Part shown: piece after piece, positions 17,916 through 26,862 of the stretch | Layout: each line of letters starts with the position of its first letter | Numbering within the stretch: position 1 is the first letter of the stretch | Assembly (NCBI GenBank): GCA_016182785.1 | Contig: JACPFU010000007.1 | Location: 1 to 64,000 of the forward strand | Direction: 5' to 3' | Source of the DNA: Lysobacterales bacterium | Lineage (GTDB): Bacteria; Pseudomonadota; Gammaproteobacteria; Xanthomonadales; Ahniellaceae | DNA length: 64,000 bases | Program-made: the position numbers and the translations under genes | Notes under the pieces: model-generated | Databases searched by the model: none | What the model saw: only the letters and a program-made list of their open reading frames with translations | What the model was told of the DNA's origin: nothing

Positions 17916-19148
17916 ATGCAATCCCGTGACTTCGATACCCGCGTCCGCTTCGTTGCCGAACTGGCGCGGCGCCTGCATCAGTACGGCACCTCGGCGCCTC
18001 GGCTGGAGAAGGCGATCGATACCGTGAGCGCGCGTCTTGGTCTGTTGCCGAGCACGCTGTCGACGCCGACTTCGATCACGCTCTCGTTCGCGGATCCCGC
18101 CGATGGCGAGGACGCCTTGCCGCGGCGCACGATGGTGCTGCGCGTGAATCCGGGCGACGTCAACCTGCGCCGCCTGTGCGAGGTCGACGCGATCGCCGAG
18201 CGCGTCTTCAACAACGAACTCGACATCGAGCAGGGGCTCGCGGAGTTGCGCGCGCTGCGCTCGGGCATGTCGGTGCGCGCGGTCGGCATGCAGGTGCTCA
18301 GCTTCGGCATCGTCGGCGGCACCGTCGCCGCGATGATCCGCGGCTCCTGGGCCGATGTCGTGGCCGCCGCCGCGATCGGTCTGATCATCGGTCTGCTGGC
18401 GCTGGTCGCGGAACGCCGCCCGAACTTCGCACCCTCGTTCGAGGCCGTGGCCGCCTGCGTCGCGATGCTGCTGGCCTCGCTGATCGCGGCGACGCTGGAG
18501 CCGCTGAACGTGCGCTCGGTGCTGATCGCGGCGCTGATCGTGCTGATGCCCGGCCTGGCGCTGACCACGGCGGTGTCGGAGCTGTCGACCCAGCATCTGG
18601 TCGCCGGCACCGTGCGCATGATGGGCGCGGCGGCGGTGCTGCTGAAACTATCGCTCGGTACCGTCGCCGGCGTGCAATTGGCCAAGGCGTTCGGTTGGGC
18701 GGCGCTGCCCGGCGTGCTGCCCGCGGTACCGGCATGGGCGGAGTGGATCGCATTGCTCGCGGCCAGCTATTCGTTCGCGGTGCTGTTCCAGGCCGCGAGT
18801 CGCGACTATCCGCTGGTGATGCTGTCGGCCTGGCTCGGTTACCTGGCGACGCGCGTCGGTTCGGCCTGGGCCGGGCCGGAGTTCGGCGTGTTCATCGGTG
18901 GCCTGGTGGTCGGCAGCGCGGCGAATGTCTATGCGCGCTGGCAGCGGCGACCGGGCGCGCTGGTGCGGGTGCCCGGGATTATCCTGCTGGTGCCCGGGTC
19001 GGTCGGATTTCGCAGCCTGTTCTTCGCGTTCGAGCGCGATGTCTACCTGAGTCTCGATACCGCGTTTTCGTTGCTCGCAATCCTGATTGCACTGGTCGCC
19101 GGCCTGCTGTTTGGAAACCTGCTGGTGCCGCCGCGCCGTTCGATCTGA
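17916..19148 (+). CDS. Threonine/serine exporter family membrane protein (ThrE-type)
   Basis: This 410-residue inner-membrane protein starts with a soluble domain containing LARRLHQYGTSAPRLEKAI, the hallmark N-terminal segment of the ThrE family (ThrE N- and C-terminal halves in one chain). About ten hydrophobic helices follow, starting around residue 118 (IVGGTVAAMI) and ending with ILIALVAGLLFGNLLVPP. The family exports threonine and serine by proton motive force. ATG 17916 is chosen; GTG 17907 is an in-frame alternative. It follows the lasso-type locus in the same direction after 39 bp, so it may be co-transcribed, but its length and motifs fit amino-acid export, not the ABC exporters usual for lasso peptides. 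Confidence 0.88.
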   Translation: MQSRDFDTRVRFVAELARRLHQYGTSAPRLEKAIDTVSARLGLLPSTLSTPTSITLSFADPADGEDALPRRTMVLRVNPGDVNLRRLCEVDAIAERVFNNELDIEQGLAELRALRSGMSVRAVGMQVLSFGIVGGTVAAMIRGSWADVVAAAAIGLIIGLLALVAERRPNFAPSFEAVAACVAMLLASLIAATLEPLNVRSVLIAALIVLMPGLALTTAVSELSTQHLVAGTVRMMGAAAVLLKLSLGTVAGVQLAKAFGWAALPGVLPAVPAWAEWIALLAASYSFAVLFQAASRDYPLVMLSAWLGYLATRVGSAWAGPEFGVFIGGLVVGSAANVYARWQRRPGALVRVPGIILLVPGSVGFRSLFFAFERDVYLSLDTAFSLLAILIALVAGLLFGNLLVPPRRSI

Positions 19149-19169
19149 ATCGCCGCGCCGGAAAACGAA

Positions 19170-19190
19170 GGGGCCGGCAATGCCGGCCCC
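19170..19190. terminator. Hairpin terminator between convergent genes
   Basis: A perfect 9-bp stem GGGGCCGGC/GCCGGCCCC with loop AAT. On the minus strand it is followed by TTCGTTTTCC, so it best serves the H-NS-like gene, and may also act on the exporter. Confidence 0.75.
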
Positions 19191-19213
19191 ATTCGGGAAA
19201 CCGCGAACCGGGA

Positions 19214-19540
19214 TTATCCGATCAGCAAGTCCTTTTCCTTCTTGCCGGCGGCGAGCGCGTCGGCAAACCAGCGCGGGCGCTTGCCGCGGCCGGCCCAGGT
19301 CTGCGACGGATCGGCGGGATTGCGGTACTTCGGCTTGACCTTGCCGCCGCGGCCCTTGCTGCGGCCGCGCTTGCCGCCGAATACCTGGTCGAAGGTGAAA
19401 CCTTCGTCGGCGATCAGTTTCAGGATGCGGTCGCGCAGACGGCCGACGCTTTCCGTGGCGATTTCGTCCTTACGCCGCTCGGCGCGCACGATCAGGTCGT
19501 TGAGTTGGGTTTGCGTGAGTTTCTTCAGATCGATAGCCAT
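19214..19540 (-). CDS. H-NS-like nucleoid-associated protein
   Basis: This 108-residue basic protein has an N-terminal oligomerisation helix region (MAIDLKKLTQTQLNDLIVRA) and a C-terminal H-NS DNA-binding domain with KYRNPADPSQTWAGRGKRPRW, where the TWAGRGKRP loop inserts into the minor groove of AT-rich DNA. Proteins of this kind silence horizontally acquired genes. It is transcribed alone from the 221-bp divergent region at 19541-19761 and ends at a hairpin. The length and motif match the short H-NS type of beta- and gammaproteobacteria, so the family call is firm; a specific target set cannot be read from the sequence. Confidence 0.93.
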   Translation of the reverse strand: MAIDLKKLTQTQLNDLIVRAERRKDEIATESVGRLRDRILKLIADEGFTFDQVFGGKRGRSKGRGGKVKPKYRNPADPSQTWAGRGKRPRWFADALAAGKKEKDLLIG

Positions 19541-19761
19541 TCATTACCCCCGGGTTGGAGCCCGAATCATCGCGAAAATCCGGAAAATGGCAAGTGTGAC
19601 GGCGGTCACGCTCGGCCGCCGCGCGCCGGAGCGTGACCAAGGTTCACCCGCGCGCCGATGGCGCAGCCACGCGATCGGGCCTTCCGATTGGCCGGCGCCG
19701 CTTGACCGCGCGTACAATCGGCGCCACAAAGACAGCATCCAGATCAGGAACCGGAATCGCC

Positions 19762-20697
19762 ATGGGTCTTCTCGACGATCTTGAACAACAGGCTCAGAAG
19801 GAACGCGACAGCAAGGAAGAAGTGCTGAAGCAGAAGCGCGAGTTCTTCAAGAACACCACGTTGCCGGTGATGGAGAACTTCTACGACTACCTGACGCGCC
19901 TGTCCAAGTCCCTCAATTTCCTGAAGTCTCCGCGTCTTGGCCGTTATCCGATCAGCGGCTATGGCGAGGTCGTGACGCGCTGCGACAACGACATGAACGT
20001 GCAGGCGCAGATGCCGATGTACGGCCGTACCTACACCCTGACCTGCACCGGCATCGTCGATGCCAGCCAGTCGCCAACGATCATGGTCGAGGGCGCGAGC
20101 CGCATCGAGGCGATGATCGAGCTGTTCCGCCGCTATGGGTTCGAGGCGATGGAGCGCGCCGAGAAGAACGAGAAGGGTGACCTGACCAAGGCCCACTTCC
20201 GTGCCTGGGGCAAAGTGCCGATGACCGCGGTGTTCACCGCCGAGATGAACTCCGACCTGCTGCGCATGGAGTTCACCAACTTCGACTCGTTCGGCACGCG
20301 CAAGCAGTCGGTGCGCATCGCCGAGCTCAATGACGAGCTGTTCGACACCATCGGCAAGTACATCGCGCTGCAGCAGAACTACATCCTGCGCGAGTCGATC
20401 TCCGACGAGAACCGCGAGGCGTGGCGTTCCAAGCTGCAGCAGGAACAGACCCGGCGCGAGTGGGAACAGAAGATCTCCGAGGCGCAGAAGGCCGAGGAAG
20501 AGCGCCTGAAGAAGGCGCAGCAGGGCAACCGCATTACCGGCAGCTTCAAGGCCATCACCGGCGAGTTCCCGAAGCCGAACACCGGACAGCAGAAAGCGGT
20601 CACCCAGCCGGCAACTGCCCCGGCCGGAGCCCGCCCGGAAACCCCGAGCGGCCTGTTCCAGAAGATCGGCAACCTGTTCGGCAAGAAAGACAAGTAG
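19762..20697 (+). CDS. Conserved cytoplasmic protein of unknown function with coiled coil
   Basis: This 311-residue protein has no signal peptide or membrane segment. It opens MGLLDDLEQQAQKERDSKEE, a charged helix, continues with a globular middle part, and from about residue 215 has a long charged helix (REAWRSKLQQEQTRREWEQK) likely to form a coiled coil. The last 50 residues are a low-complexity Pro/Thr/Ala tail ending in LFGKKDK. I do not recognise the family. The ATG at 19762 is preferred over the in-frame one at 19633 because only the shorter product keeps an ordinary composition. It is divergent from the H-NS gene and convergent with proS. A structural role is possible but not shown. 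Confidence 0.8.
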   Translation: MGLLDDLEQQAQKERDSKEEVLKQKREFFKNTTLPVMENFYDYLTRLSKSLNFLKSPRLGRYPISGYGEVVTRCDNDMNVQAQMPMYGRTYTLTCTGIVDASQSPTIMVEGASRIEAMIELFRRYGFEAMERAEKNEKGDLTKAHFRAWGKVPMTAVFTAEMNSDLLRMEFTNFDSFGTRKQSVRIAELNDELFDTIGKYIALQQNYILRESISDENREAWRSKLQQEQTRREWEQKISEAQKAEEERLKKAQQGNRITGSFKAITGEFPKPNTGQQKAVTQPATAPAGARPETPSGLFQKIGNLFGKKDK

Positions 20698-20704
20698 CTT
20701 GGGA

Positions 20705-20726
20705 ATCGCGGCCTGGAGGCCGCGAT
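20705..20726. terminator. Hairpin between convergent genes
   Basis: A perfect 9-bp stem ATCGCGGCC/GGCCGCGAT with loop TGGA, 8 bp after the stop of the unknown protein and 6 bp before the proS stop. No T tract longer than two is present. Confidence 0.55.
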
Positions 20727-20731
20727 GCTTC

Positions 20732-22432
20732 TCAGCCCAGCTTCGCCATCAATCCGGCATGGTCGAGCGGTTCCGCTTCGCTGGCGCGCCGCGCCCGGTA
20801 CTCGAAGGTTCCAGCCGCCAACCCACGCTCGCTGACCACGACTCGGTGCGGAATGCCGATCAGCTCGATGTCGGCGAACATCGCGCCCGGGCGCAGGCCG
20901 CGGTCATCGAGCAGGGTTTCGATGCCGCGTGCGCACAGCTCCGCATACAGTGCGTTCGCCGCTTCCGCGACGCGGGCGTCGTTCTTCGGATTGATCACGC
21001 ATACCGCGACGCGCCACGGCGCCATCGGCTCGGGCCAGATCACGCCGTTGTCGTCGAAGTTCTGCTCGATCGCAGCGGCCACGATGCGGCTGACACCGAT
21101 GCCGTAGCAACCCATGTACATCACCTGTGCCTTCTGGCTCTCGTCGGCGACCGTCGCGTGCATCGCCTCGGCGTAGCGCTGGCCGAGCTGGAACACGTGC
21201 CCGACCTCGATCCCGCGGGCGATGCGGATCTCGCCGGCACCATCGGGCGACGGGTCGCCCTCGACGACGTTGCGGATGTCGGCCACCAGCTCCGGTTCCG
21301 GCAGGTCGCGACCCCAGTTCACGTCGGCGAGGTGATAGCCGCGCTGGTTGGCGCCGACCACGAAGTCGGACATCGCGGCCACGCTGCGGTCGGCGATCAC
21401 GCGCACCGGCTGGCGCGGCGCGACCGGGCCGAGGAAGCCCGGCTCGGAGCCGAGGTGGTCGAGAATTTCGGCCTCGCTCGCGAGTCGGTAGTCGGCCATG
21501 CCGTCGAGCTTGGCCAGCTTGATTTCGTTGACGACATGGTCGCCGCGCACCAGCGCGAGCACGAAGCGGTTGTCCGCGGTCATCAGCGCCACCGACTTGA
21601 CCGTGCGCGTCAGCGCGATGCCGATCAGCGCGGCGACTTCCTCGCAGGTCTTCTGCGTCGGCGTGTCGATCCTGCGCATCGCGCCACCGGCTTGTGCGCG
21701 CGGCGCGGCCGGCGCCAGCGCTTCGGCCATCTCGATGTTGGCGGCGTAGTCCGAAGCGGTCGAGAACGCGATCGCGTCCTCGCCGGATTCGGCCAGGACG
21801 TGGAACTCATGCGAGGCGCTGCCGCCGATCGCGCCGGTATCCGCATTCACCGCGCGGAACTTCAATCCGAGGCGGGTGAAGATGCGGGTGTAGGCGGCGT
21901 ACATGTTGGCGTATTCGCGCGCCATGCACTCGGGCGTCATGTGGAACGAGTAGGCGTCCTTCATCAGGAATTCGCGCGCGCGCATCACGCCGAAACGCGG
22001 GCGGATCTCGTCGCGGAACTTGGTCTGGATCTGGTAGAAGTTCACCGGCAGCTGCTTGTAGCTGCGCAGCTCGTTGCGTGCGAAGTCGGTGATCACTTCC
22101 TCGTGCGTCGGGCCGTAGCAGTAGTCGGCCTCCTTGCGATCCTTGATCTTGAGCAACTGGCCGCCGAACTTCTCCCAGCGCCCGGTCTCCTCCCACAGTT
22201 CGCGCGGTTGCACCGAAGGCATCAGCAGCTCCAGCGCGCCGGCCGCGTCCATCTCCTCGCGCACCACTGCCTCGACCTTGCGCAGCACGCGCAACCCGAG
22301 CGGCGTCCACGTGTACAGCCCGGCCCCGAGCTTGCGGATCATCCCCGCGCGCAGCATCAGCTGCTGGCTGACGACATCGGCATCGGCCGGGGTTTCCTTG
22401 GTGGTGTGGAGATGGAACTGCGAAAGGCGCAT
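20732..22432 (-). CDS. proS: Prolyl-tRNA synthetase
   Basis: This 566-residue class II aminoacyl-tRNA synthetase charges tRNA-Pro in the cytoplasm. The N-terminus [20 protein letters not shown] and the segment [19 protein letters not shown] are characteristic of the bacterial long type. Motif 2 is seen in [20 protein letters not shown], and the C-terminal part has the usual [13 protein letters not shown] motif 3 and an anticodon-binding domain. The region between them contains the INS editing domain that clears Ala-tRNA-Pro, which accounts for the length. The start is the first ATG at 22432. A DUF4124 gene pair lies upstream in the same direction with a 40-bp gap. Family assignment is firm. 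Confidence 0.97.
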   Translation of the reverse strand: MRLSQFHLHTTKETPADADVVSQQLMLRAGMIRKLGAGLYTWTPLGLRVLRKVEAVVREEMDAAGALELLMPSVQPRELWEETGRWEKFGGQLLKIKDRKEADYCYGPTHEEVITDFARNELRSYKQLPVNFYQIQTKFRDEIRPRFGVMRAREFLMKDAYSFHMTPECMAREYANMYAAYTRIFTRLGLKFRAVNADTGAIGGSASHEFHVLAESGEDAIAFSTASDYAANIEMAEALAPAAPRAQAGGAMRRIDTPTQKTCEEVAALIGIALTRTVKSVALMTADNRFVLALVRGDHVVNEIKLAKLDGMADYRLASEAEILDHLGSEPGFLGPVAPRQPVRVIADRSVAAMSDFVVGANQRGYHLADVNWGRDLPEPELVADIRNVVEGDPSPDGAGEIRIARGIEVGHVFQLGQRYAEAMHATVADESQKAQVMYMGCYGIGVSRIVAAAIEQNFDDNGVIWPEPMAPWRVAVCVINPKNDARVAEAANALYAELCARGIETLLDDRGLRPGAMFADIELIGIPHRVVVSERGLAAGTFEYRARRASEAEPLDHAGLMAKLG

Positions 22433-22472
22433 CGGTCGGGCTCGAAGAAGACAGAGCCGCCGATTCTACCCG

Positions 22473-22790
22473 CTACGGTGCGGGCGGCGCGCCGGGTTCG
22501 GAGACGCCGCCCTCCGGCACCACGCTCGGGACGGAGTTGACGTTCGGGGTGCCGGTGATGGTTTGGTAGGGGCGGTCGGGGGGTGGAGTGTCGGTGTAGT
22601 TCCAGACGCCCTGGTCGTCTTGCCACTTGTACAGCGTCGGCGCCTGGGGCTCGGGGGCGGCTTGGGCCGGCACGGCAGCAGGCGTTGCGGCAGCGTCGCG
22701 CTGCGGGCTGCGCTGGTGCCAGGCGATGCCGGCACCGATCGCCAGCGCGATCAGGGTGCCGGCGACCAGGTGGCGCGTGTCCAGGTCCAC
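22473..22790 (-). CDS. DUF4124 membrane-anchored protein
   Basis: This 105-residue protein starts at GTG 22790. An uncleaved or signal-anchor helix (HLVAGTLIALAIGAGIAW) is followed by a Pro/Ala linker and then the DUF4124 motif LYKWQDDQGVWNYTDTPP, where the Trp/Tyr-rich pair marks the family. The periplasmic part ends in a Pro/Gly-rich tail. It lies 7 bp after a second DUF4124 gene, so the two are co-transcribed. DUF4124 proteins are common in this group, usually in the envelope, and have no known biochemical role. Confidence 0.88.
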   Translation of the reverse strand: MDLDTRHLVAGTLIALAIGAGIAWHQRSPQRDAAATPAAVPAQAAPEPQAPTLYKWQDDQGVWNYTDTPPPDRPYQTITGTPNVNSVPSVVPEGGVSEPGAPPAP

Positions 22791-22797
22791 GGCGAGC

Positions 22798-23211
22798 CTA
22801 CTTGCCGCAGAACTTCTCGACCTGCTTGCGCGTCGCGGAGACTTCGGCGAGGTGTTCGTCCTCGCTCAGGATTTCTTCCTGGCCGTCGCCGTCCTTGTCC
22901 TTCTTGACCTGGCTGTTGTTCAGCAGGATGCGCAGGTTTTCCTGGACGCGCTTGCAGTTGGCGGAATCGGCACCGGAGAGTTCGCGCGCGGTCTCGGCCT
23001 TTTCCGCTTCCTCGGCCGCGGCGACTTCTTCCTCGCTGACGGTGGCCGGCTTGCTGTGCACGCGCAGCGCCTGCGCCTGCACGTCCTTGGGCGGCTTGTT
23101 GCTGTAGTGCCAGACGCCCTCGGCGTCTTGCCACTTGTAGAACTTCTCGGCATGCGCGAGCGGGGCGCAAAGCAGCAGCGCGGTCATGCAGATGGCGATA
23201 CGCAGTTTCAT
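22798..23211 (-). CDS. DUF4124 exported protein
   Basis: This 137-residue protein has a signal peptide, MKLRIAICMTALLLCAPLAHA, then the DUF4124 motif FYKWQDAEGVWHYSNKPP. A Glu/Ala-rich helix follows (SEEEVAAAEEAEKAETARE). Two cysteines, one in SANCKRV and one in KFCGK near the end, could form a disulfide in the periplasm. It is the first gene of a pair with the neighbouring membrane-anchored DUF4124 protein, 7 bp apart. The promoter should lie in the 65-bp region divergent from pssA. The family function is unknown. Confidence 0.9.
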   Translation of the reverse strand: MKLRIAICMTALLLCAPLAHAEKFYKWQDAEGVWHYSNKPPKDVQAQALRVHSKPATVSEEEVAAAEEAEKAETARELSGADSANCKRVQENLRILLNNSQVKKDKDGDGQEEILSEDEHLAEVSATRKQVEKFCGK

Positions 23212-23276
23212 CGGCCTTCCTCCAGCGAGGACGCGATGGTAACGCGAACCGCCGCCGCGTTCGCTAGACTGCGCCC

Positions 23277-24044
23277 ATGAGCGAATCCCCGACCGTCCCC
23301 GCGCGCCACCCCGGCATCTACCTGCTGCCGAACCTGTTCACCACCGCCGGCATGATGGCCGGCTTCTTCGCGATCATTTCGGCGTTCAATGGCCGCTTCA
23401 CCGAGGCCGCGATCGCGGTGTTCGTGGCCGGACTGCTGGATGGCGTGGACGGCCGCGTCGCGCGCATGACCAATACCCAGAGCGACTTCGGCGTGCAGTA
23501 CGACTCGCTCGCCGACCTGGTCAGCTTCGGCGTGGCGCCAGCGGTGGTGATGTACGCCTGGGCGCTGGCCTCGCTCAAGGGCTACGGACCGGTGCTCGGC
23601 AAGGTCGGCTGGGCCGCGGCATTCGTGTACACCGCCTGCGCGGCGATGCGCCTGGCACGGTTCAACACCCAGATCGGCGTGATCGACAAGCGCTACTTCC
23701 AGGGGTTGGCGAGCCCGGCTTCCGCGGGCCTGATGATGTCCTTCGTCTGGACCATGAACGACCACGCCATTCCCGGCACCCGCGTCGCGTTCCTGGCGCT
23801 GTTCGTGACCCTGGTCGCGGCCATCCTGATGGTGTCGCGGCTGCGCTACTGGAGCTTCAAGGCCAAGCCCGAATCCGAGCGCGTGCCGTTCATCTGGATC
23901 CCGCTCGCGCTCGGCATCATCGTGGCGCTGGTGATCGACCCGCCGCGGCTGCTGCTCGCGATCTGCGTGCTGTACGTGGCGCACGGACCGCTGCTGACGC
24001 TGTGGGGCATGCGCAAGCGACGCGAGCGCCCGGCGGCGCCCTGA
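23277..24044 (+). CDS. pssA: CDP-diacylglycerol-serine O-phosphatidyltransferase
   Basis: This 255-residue integral membrane enzyme makes phosphatidylserine from CDP-diacylglycerol and serine, the first step toward phosphatidylethanolamine. The CDP-alcohol phosphotransferase motif DG-x2-AR-x8-G-x3-D-x3-D is visible as DGRVAR, SDFGVQYDSLADL, with the acidic residues that bind metal. Around eight hydrophobic helices are present. The hydrophobic start YLLPNLFTTAGMMAGFFAI is typical of the PssA subclass II. The next gene begins 4 bp later, so pssA heads a unit that continues through the partner-switch and lipid-transport genes, linking synthesis with traffic of phospholipids. Confidence 0.94.
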   Translation: MSESPTVPARHPGIYLLPNLFTTAGMMAGFFAIISAFNGRFTEAAIAVFVAGLLDGVDGRVARMTNTQSDFGVQYDSLADLVSFGVAPAVVMYAWALASLKGYGPVLGKVGWAAAFVYTACAAMRLARFNTQIGVIDKRYFQGLASPASAGLMMSFVWTMNDHAIPGTRVAFLALFVTLVAAILMVSRLRYWSFKAKPESERVPFIWIPLALGIIVALVIDPPRLLLAICVLYVAHGPLLTLWGMRKRRERPAAP

Positions 24045-24048
24045 GCCG

Positions 24049-25308
24049 ATGAACGCGGTGCCACCGGCGGATCGCGGCAGGGGCCGGCGCGCGGAGGACA
24101 ATGCGCTGGCGCTGGTCGCCGACCTGGCCCAGGCATTGGCCTCGGCGCTCGATCTGAGTGCGTCGCTGAACCTGGCGCTCGCGCGCATCATCGGTGCGCT
24201 TGGCGCGCAGGGCGGCGCGGTGTTCCTGCTCGACACGGCGACGCGCGAACTGGTCTGTCGCGCCTGCGCCGGTCCGGTCGACATCATCGGCCTGCGCATT
24301 CCGGCGGACCGCGGCATCGTCGGGCGGGCGCTGGCCAGCGGGCAATGCCAGTTCGTGCGCGACGCCGCGCGCGACCCCGACTTCACCGGCGCGATCGACG
24401 CCGTGACCGGGATTGCGACGCGCACCATGCTCGGTGCGCCGCTGCTTACCGCGCACGGACCGATCGGCGTGCTGCAGGTGATCAACAAGCGCGACGGCGC
24501 GCTGTTCGACGAAGCCGATCGCGACCTGTTGCGGGCGCTCGCCGCACCCGCGGCGCTGGCGGCAAGCAACGCGGCGCTGACCGAGAACCTGCTCGAACAT
24601 GCGCGCATCCGTCGCGAGTTGCAGCTGGCGCGACGCATGCAGCGTTCGCTGCTGCCGATGCGCCGGCGCGGCGGCTACCCGGTGCTCGCGATCAACCGAC
24701 CGGCACGCGAGATCTCGGGCGACTTCTACGACCATTTCGACCTGCCCGACGGGCGCATCGGTTTCGCCATCGGCGATGTCGCCGGCAAGGGGCTCGACGC
24801 GGCATTCCTGATGGTGCGCTGTGCCAGTCTGCTGCGTTTCATCGGCAAGGAAGGGCTGACCCCCGCGCAGTGGTTGGCGCGCGCCAACGACGACCTCTGC
24901 GACACCGTGGCTGGCGGCACCTTCGTCTGCGCCGCGGTCGGCTACTTCGACCCGGCCACTGCCAGCGCCGTCTGGGCCAATGCCGGCTTTCCGCCGGTGC
25001 TGCTGCACGGGCCGCAGGGCACGCAGCTGCATCGCGCCGAGGGCCCGCCGCTCGGGATCGTGCCGGGCATGGACTTCCCGCAGCAGCAGGCGACGCTGCA
25101 CGGGCGCAGCCTGTACCTGTTTTCCGACGGCGTGACCGACGCCCGCGACGCCTCGCGGCGCACGCTCGGGGTCGACGGCGTGGTCGCGCTGGTGCGACGC
25201 CACGCGCAGTGGCGCCCGGAAACGCGCTTGCGCCGCATCGTCGGCGACCTGCGTCGGCGCCAGCTCGGCGACGACACCACGTTACTGATGATCGAGGCCG
25301 CAGCATGA
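24049..25308 (+). CDS. GAF-PP2C (SpoIIE/RsbU-type) serine phosphatase
   Basis: This 419-residue cytoplasmic protein has a GAF sensory domain (about residues 15-185; GGAVFLLDTATREL, then GVLQVINKRDGALF), a coiled linker with LARRMQRSLLP, the usual entry to SpoIIE phosphatases, and a PP2C-type phosphatase (about 210-415). Metal-binding motifs are GDFYDHF, GDVAGKG and FSDGVTDA. Enzymes of this type dephosphorylate the STAS antagonist in a partner switch. The gene begins 4 bp after pssA and overlaps the kinase gene by 4 bp (ATGA). A signal detected by the GAF domain is expected but unknown. The likely substrate is the STAS protein two genes on. Confidence 0.93.
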   Translation: MNAVPPADRGRGRRAEDNALALVADLAQALASALDLSASLNLALARIIGALGAQGGAVFLLDTATRELVCRACAGPVDIIGLRIPADRGIVGRALASGQCQFVRDAARDPDFTGAIDAVTGIATRTMLGAPLLTAHGPIGVLQVINKRDGALFDEADRDLLRALAAPAALAASNAALTENLLEHARIRRELQLARRMQRSLLPMRRRGGYPVLAINRPAREISGDFYDHFDLPDGRIGFAIGDVAGKGLDAAFLMVRCASLLRFIGKEGLTPAQWLARANDDLCDTVAGGTFVCAAVGYFDPATASAVWANAGFPPVLLHGPQGTQLHRAEGPPLGIVPGMDFPQQQATLHGRSLYLFSDGVTDARDASRRTLGVDGVVALVRRHAQWRPETRLRRIVGDLRRRQLGDDTTLLMIEAAA

Positions 25309-25736
25309 GCGCACCGGCATTGCTCTGCATCGAGTTCGCGGCGCGCGCCGAGGCACTGGCGGAGGTGCGGGCGGCGGTGCAGCGCGCGTTGTCGGCGCAG
25401 GGGCTGTCGGCGCGCGAGCTGGCGCAACTGGTGCTGGCGATCGACGAGGCCTGCGCCAACATCATCCGCCACGCTTACGGGGATTGCGGCGAAGGCCGCA
25501 TCCGCCTGCGCATCGAACGCCGCCGCGGCCGCCTGCGCTTCCGCCTGCGCGACCACGCCCCGCCGGTCGATCCCGGCTGCGTGCGCGCGCGCAGCCCGGA
25601 CGCCTGCCGCCCGGGCGGGCTCGGCATCCACATCATCGACGAGACCATGGATTCCTGGCGACTGCGACCCCTCAAGCGTCATTGTGGCAACGTGCTGACG
25701 ATGATGCGCCATCTGCATGCGAGGACGGCACCATGA
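25305..25736 (+). CDS. Anti-sigma-factor-type serine kinase (SpoIIAB/RsbW-like HATPase)
   Basis: This 143-residue protein is a GHKL ATPase of the anti-sigma kinase class. The N box is LAIDEACANIIRHAYG and the G box GGLGIHIIDETMDSW, the latter binding ATP. Such kinases phosphorylate a conserved Ser of the STAS protein and otherwise hold a partner, usually a sigma factor. No sigma-factor gene is near, so its partner is open. The start overlaps the phosphatase stop and its own stop overlaps the STAS gene, both by 4 bp, so translation is coupled. The partner might be the lipid-transport ATPase or a sigma factor coded elsewhere. Confidence 0.92.
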   Translation: MSAPALLCIEFAARAEALAEVRAAVQRALSAQGLSARELAQLVLAIDEACANIIRHAYGDCGEGRIRLRIERRRGRLRFRLRDHAPPVDPGCVRARSPDACRPGGLGIHIIDETMDSWRLRPLKRHCGNVLTMMRHLHARTAP

Positions 25737-26065
25737 GCAAGGGCTGCGAGCTGCACCGCGACGGCGACTGGGCGGTGCTGCGGGTGTGGGGCGAGGTGGA
25801 TCTGTCGTGGTCGCAGGACGTGCGCCGCCAGGTGCTCGATGCGTTTGCCAAGGTGCGCGCGCTGGCGGTGCAGCTCGACGCGGTCAGCTACATCGACTCC
25901 TCCGGCATCGCCGCCCTGGTCGAGGGCTTCCAGCATGCGCGCGGCAAGGGCGGACGCTTCGCGCTGCTGGCGCCGAGCGAGCCGGTGCGCGCGGTGCTGG
26001 AGCTGGCGCGTCTGGACCGCGTGTTCCCGATCTACGCCGACCTCGAGGCGGCGCGCGCGGCATGA
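25733..26065 (+). CDS. STAS-domain protein (anti-sigma antagonist or MlaB-like)
   Basis: This 110-residue single STAS domain has the conserved phosphorylation segment YIDSSGIAALVEGF, with the Ser in the usual position, and ends LARLDRVFPIYADLEAA. The domain can act in two known ways: as the antagonist in a partner switch with the phosphatase and kinase encoded just upstream, or as the MlaB subunit that binds MlaF in the Mla lipid transporter. Here it lies exactly between those two gene groups and overlaps both neighbours by 4 bp. It could therefore couple phosphorylation to transport. The family call is firm, while the coupling is an inference. Confidence 0.92.
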   Translation: MSKGCELHRDGDWAVLRVWGEVDLSWSQDVRRQVLDAFAKVRALAVQLDAVSYIDSSGIAALVEGFQHARGKGGRFALLAPSEPVRAVLELARLDRVFPIYADLEAARAA

Positions 26066-26862
26066 TCGCGAACGCGCAGCGCCTGCTGAACCGGATCGGG
26101 CGGCGCAGCGTCGCCGCGGTCGACGCCGTCGGCTACGGCGCCGGGCTGGTCGCGGAAGCGCTGGTGTTCACCGTCGTCGGACATCGCCGCGGCCAGCCGG
26201 TGCGCCTGGCCGCGATCGTCGAGCAGATGCGCCAGGTCGGGTTCGACGCGATTCCGATCGTCACGCTGCTGTCGCTCACCGTCGGGCTCATGCTCGCGAT
26301 CCAGTTCATCGCGACGCTGAGCGAATTCGGCGCGCAGACCCAGGTGGTGCTCGCGGTCGCGAAATCGGTGACGCGCGAGTTCGGCGTGCTGATCACCGGC
26401 ATCCTCGTTGCAGGGCGCTCCGGCTCGGCATTCGCGGCGCGCATCGGCTCGATGTCGGTATCGCAGGAAGTGGATGCGCTCGGCGTCATGGGCATCGACC
26501 CGGTGCGCTACCTGGTGGCGCCGGCGCTGCTCGCCATGCTGCTGATGCTGCCGGTGCTGACCGTGCTCAGCGACGCCGCCGCGATCCTCGGTGCGGCGCT
26601 GTACTCGGCGCCGATGCTGGACATGAGCGTGCCGACCTACCTGACGCAGACGCTCGCCCATCTGACCCCGCGCGATGTCTTCGAGGGCATCGCCAAGAGC
26701 GTGGTGTTCGCGCTGCTGATCACCGTGATCGGCGTCGCCACCGGTTTCTCGGTCAGCGGCGGCGCCGAAGGCGTGGGCCGCGCCACCACTCGCGCCGTGG
26801 TCGTCTCGATCAGCGCCATCGTCATCGCCGACATGGTCTTCAGCTTCTTCCTGAACCGATGA
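26062..26862 (+). CDS. mlaE: MlaE-family lipid ABC transporter permease
   Basis: This 266-residue inner-membrane protein has an amphipathic N-terminus and several hydrophobic helices, among them LLSLTVGLMLAIQFIATL. The segment AGRSGSAFAARIGSMSVSQE is the signature of the MlaE/permease family, and the C-terminus reads IVIADMVFSFFL. MlaE with MlaF moves phospholipids across the inner membrane, in the Mla system with MlaD as the periplasmic partner. No mlaD or mlaC is present in the window. It overlaps the STAS gene and the ATPase gene by 4 bp each, so all three should be made together. Confidence 0.93.
   Translation: MIANAQRLLNRIGRRSVAAVDAVGYGAGLVAEALVFTVVGHRRGQPVRLAAIVEQMRQVGFDAIPIVTLLSLTVGLMLAIQFIATLSEFGAQTQVVLAVAKSVTREFGVLITGILVAGRSGSAFAARIGSMSVSQEVDALGVMGIDPVRYLVAPALLAMLLMLPVLTVLSDAAAILGAALYSAPMLDMSVPTYLTQTLAHLTPRDVFEGIAKSVVFALLITVIGVATGFSVSGGAEGVGRATTRAVVVSISAIVIADMVFSFFLNR

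Noticed and set aside
14930-19148. Lasso B1/B2 genes or an ABC exporter near the precursor
   Set aside because: The gaps are too small and the only other gene, at 17916, is a ThrE-type exporter; no PqqD-like or protease-like frame was found.
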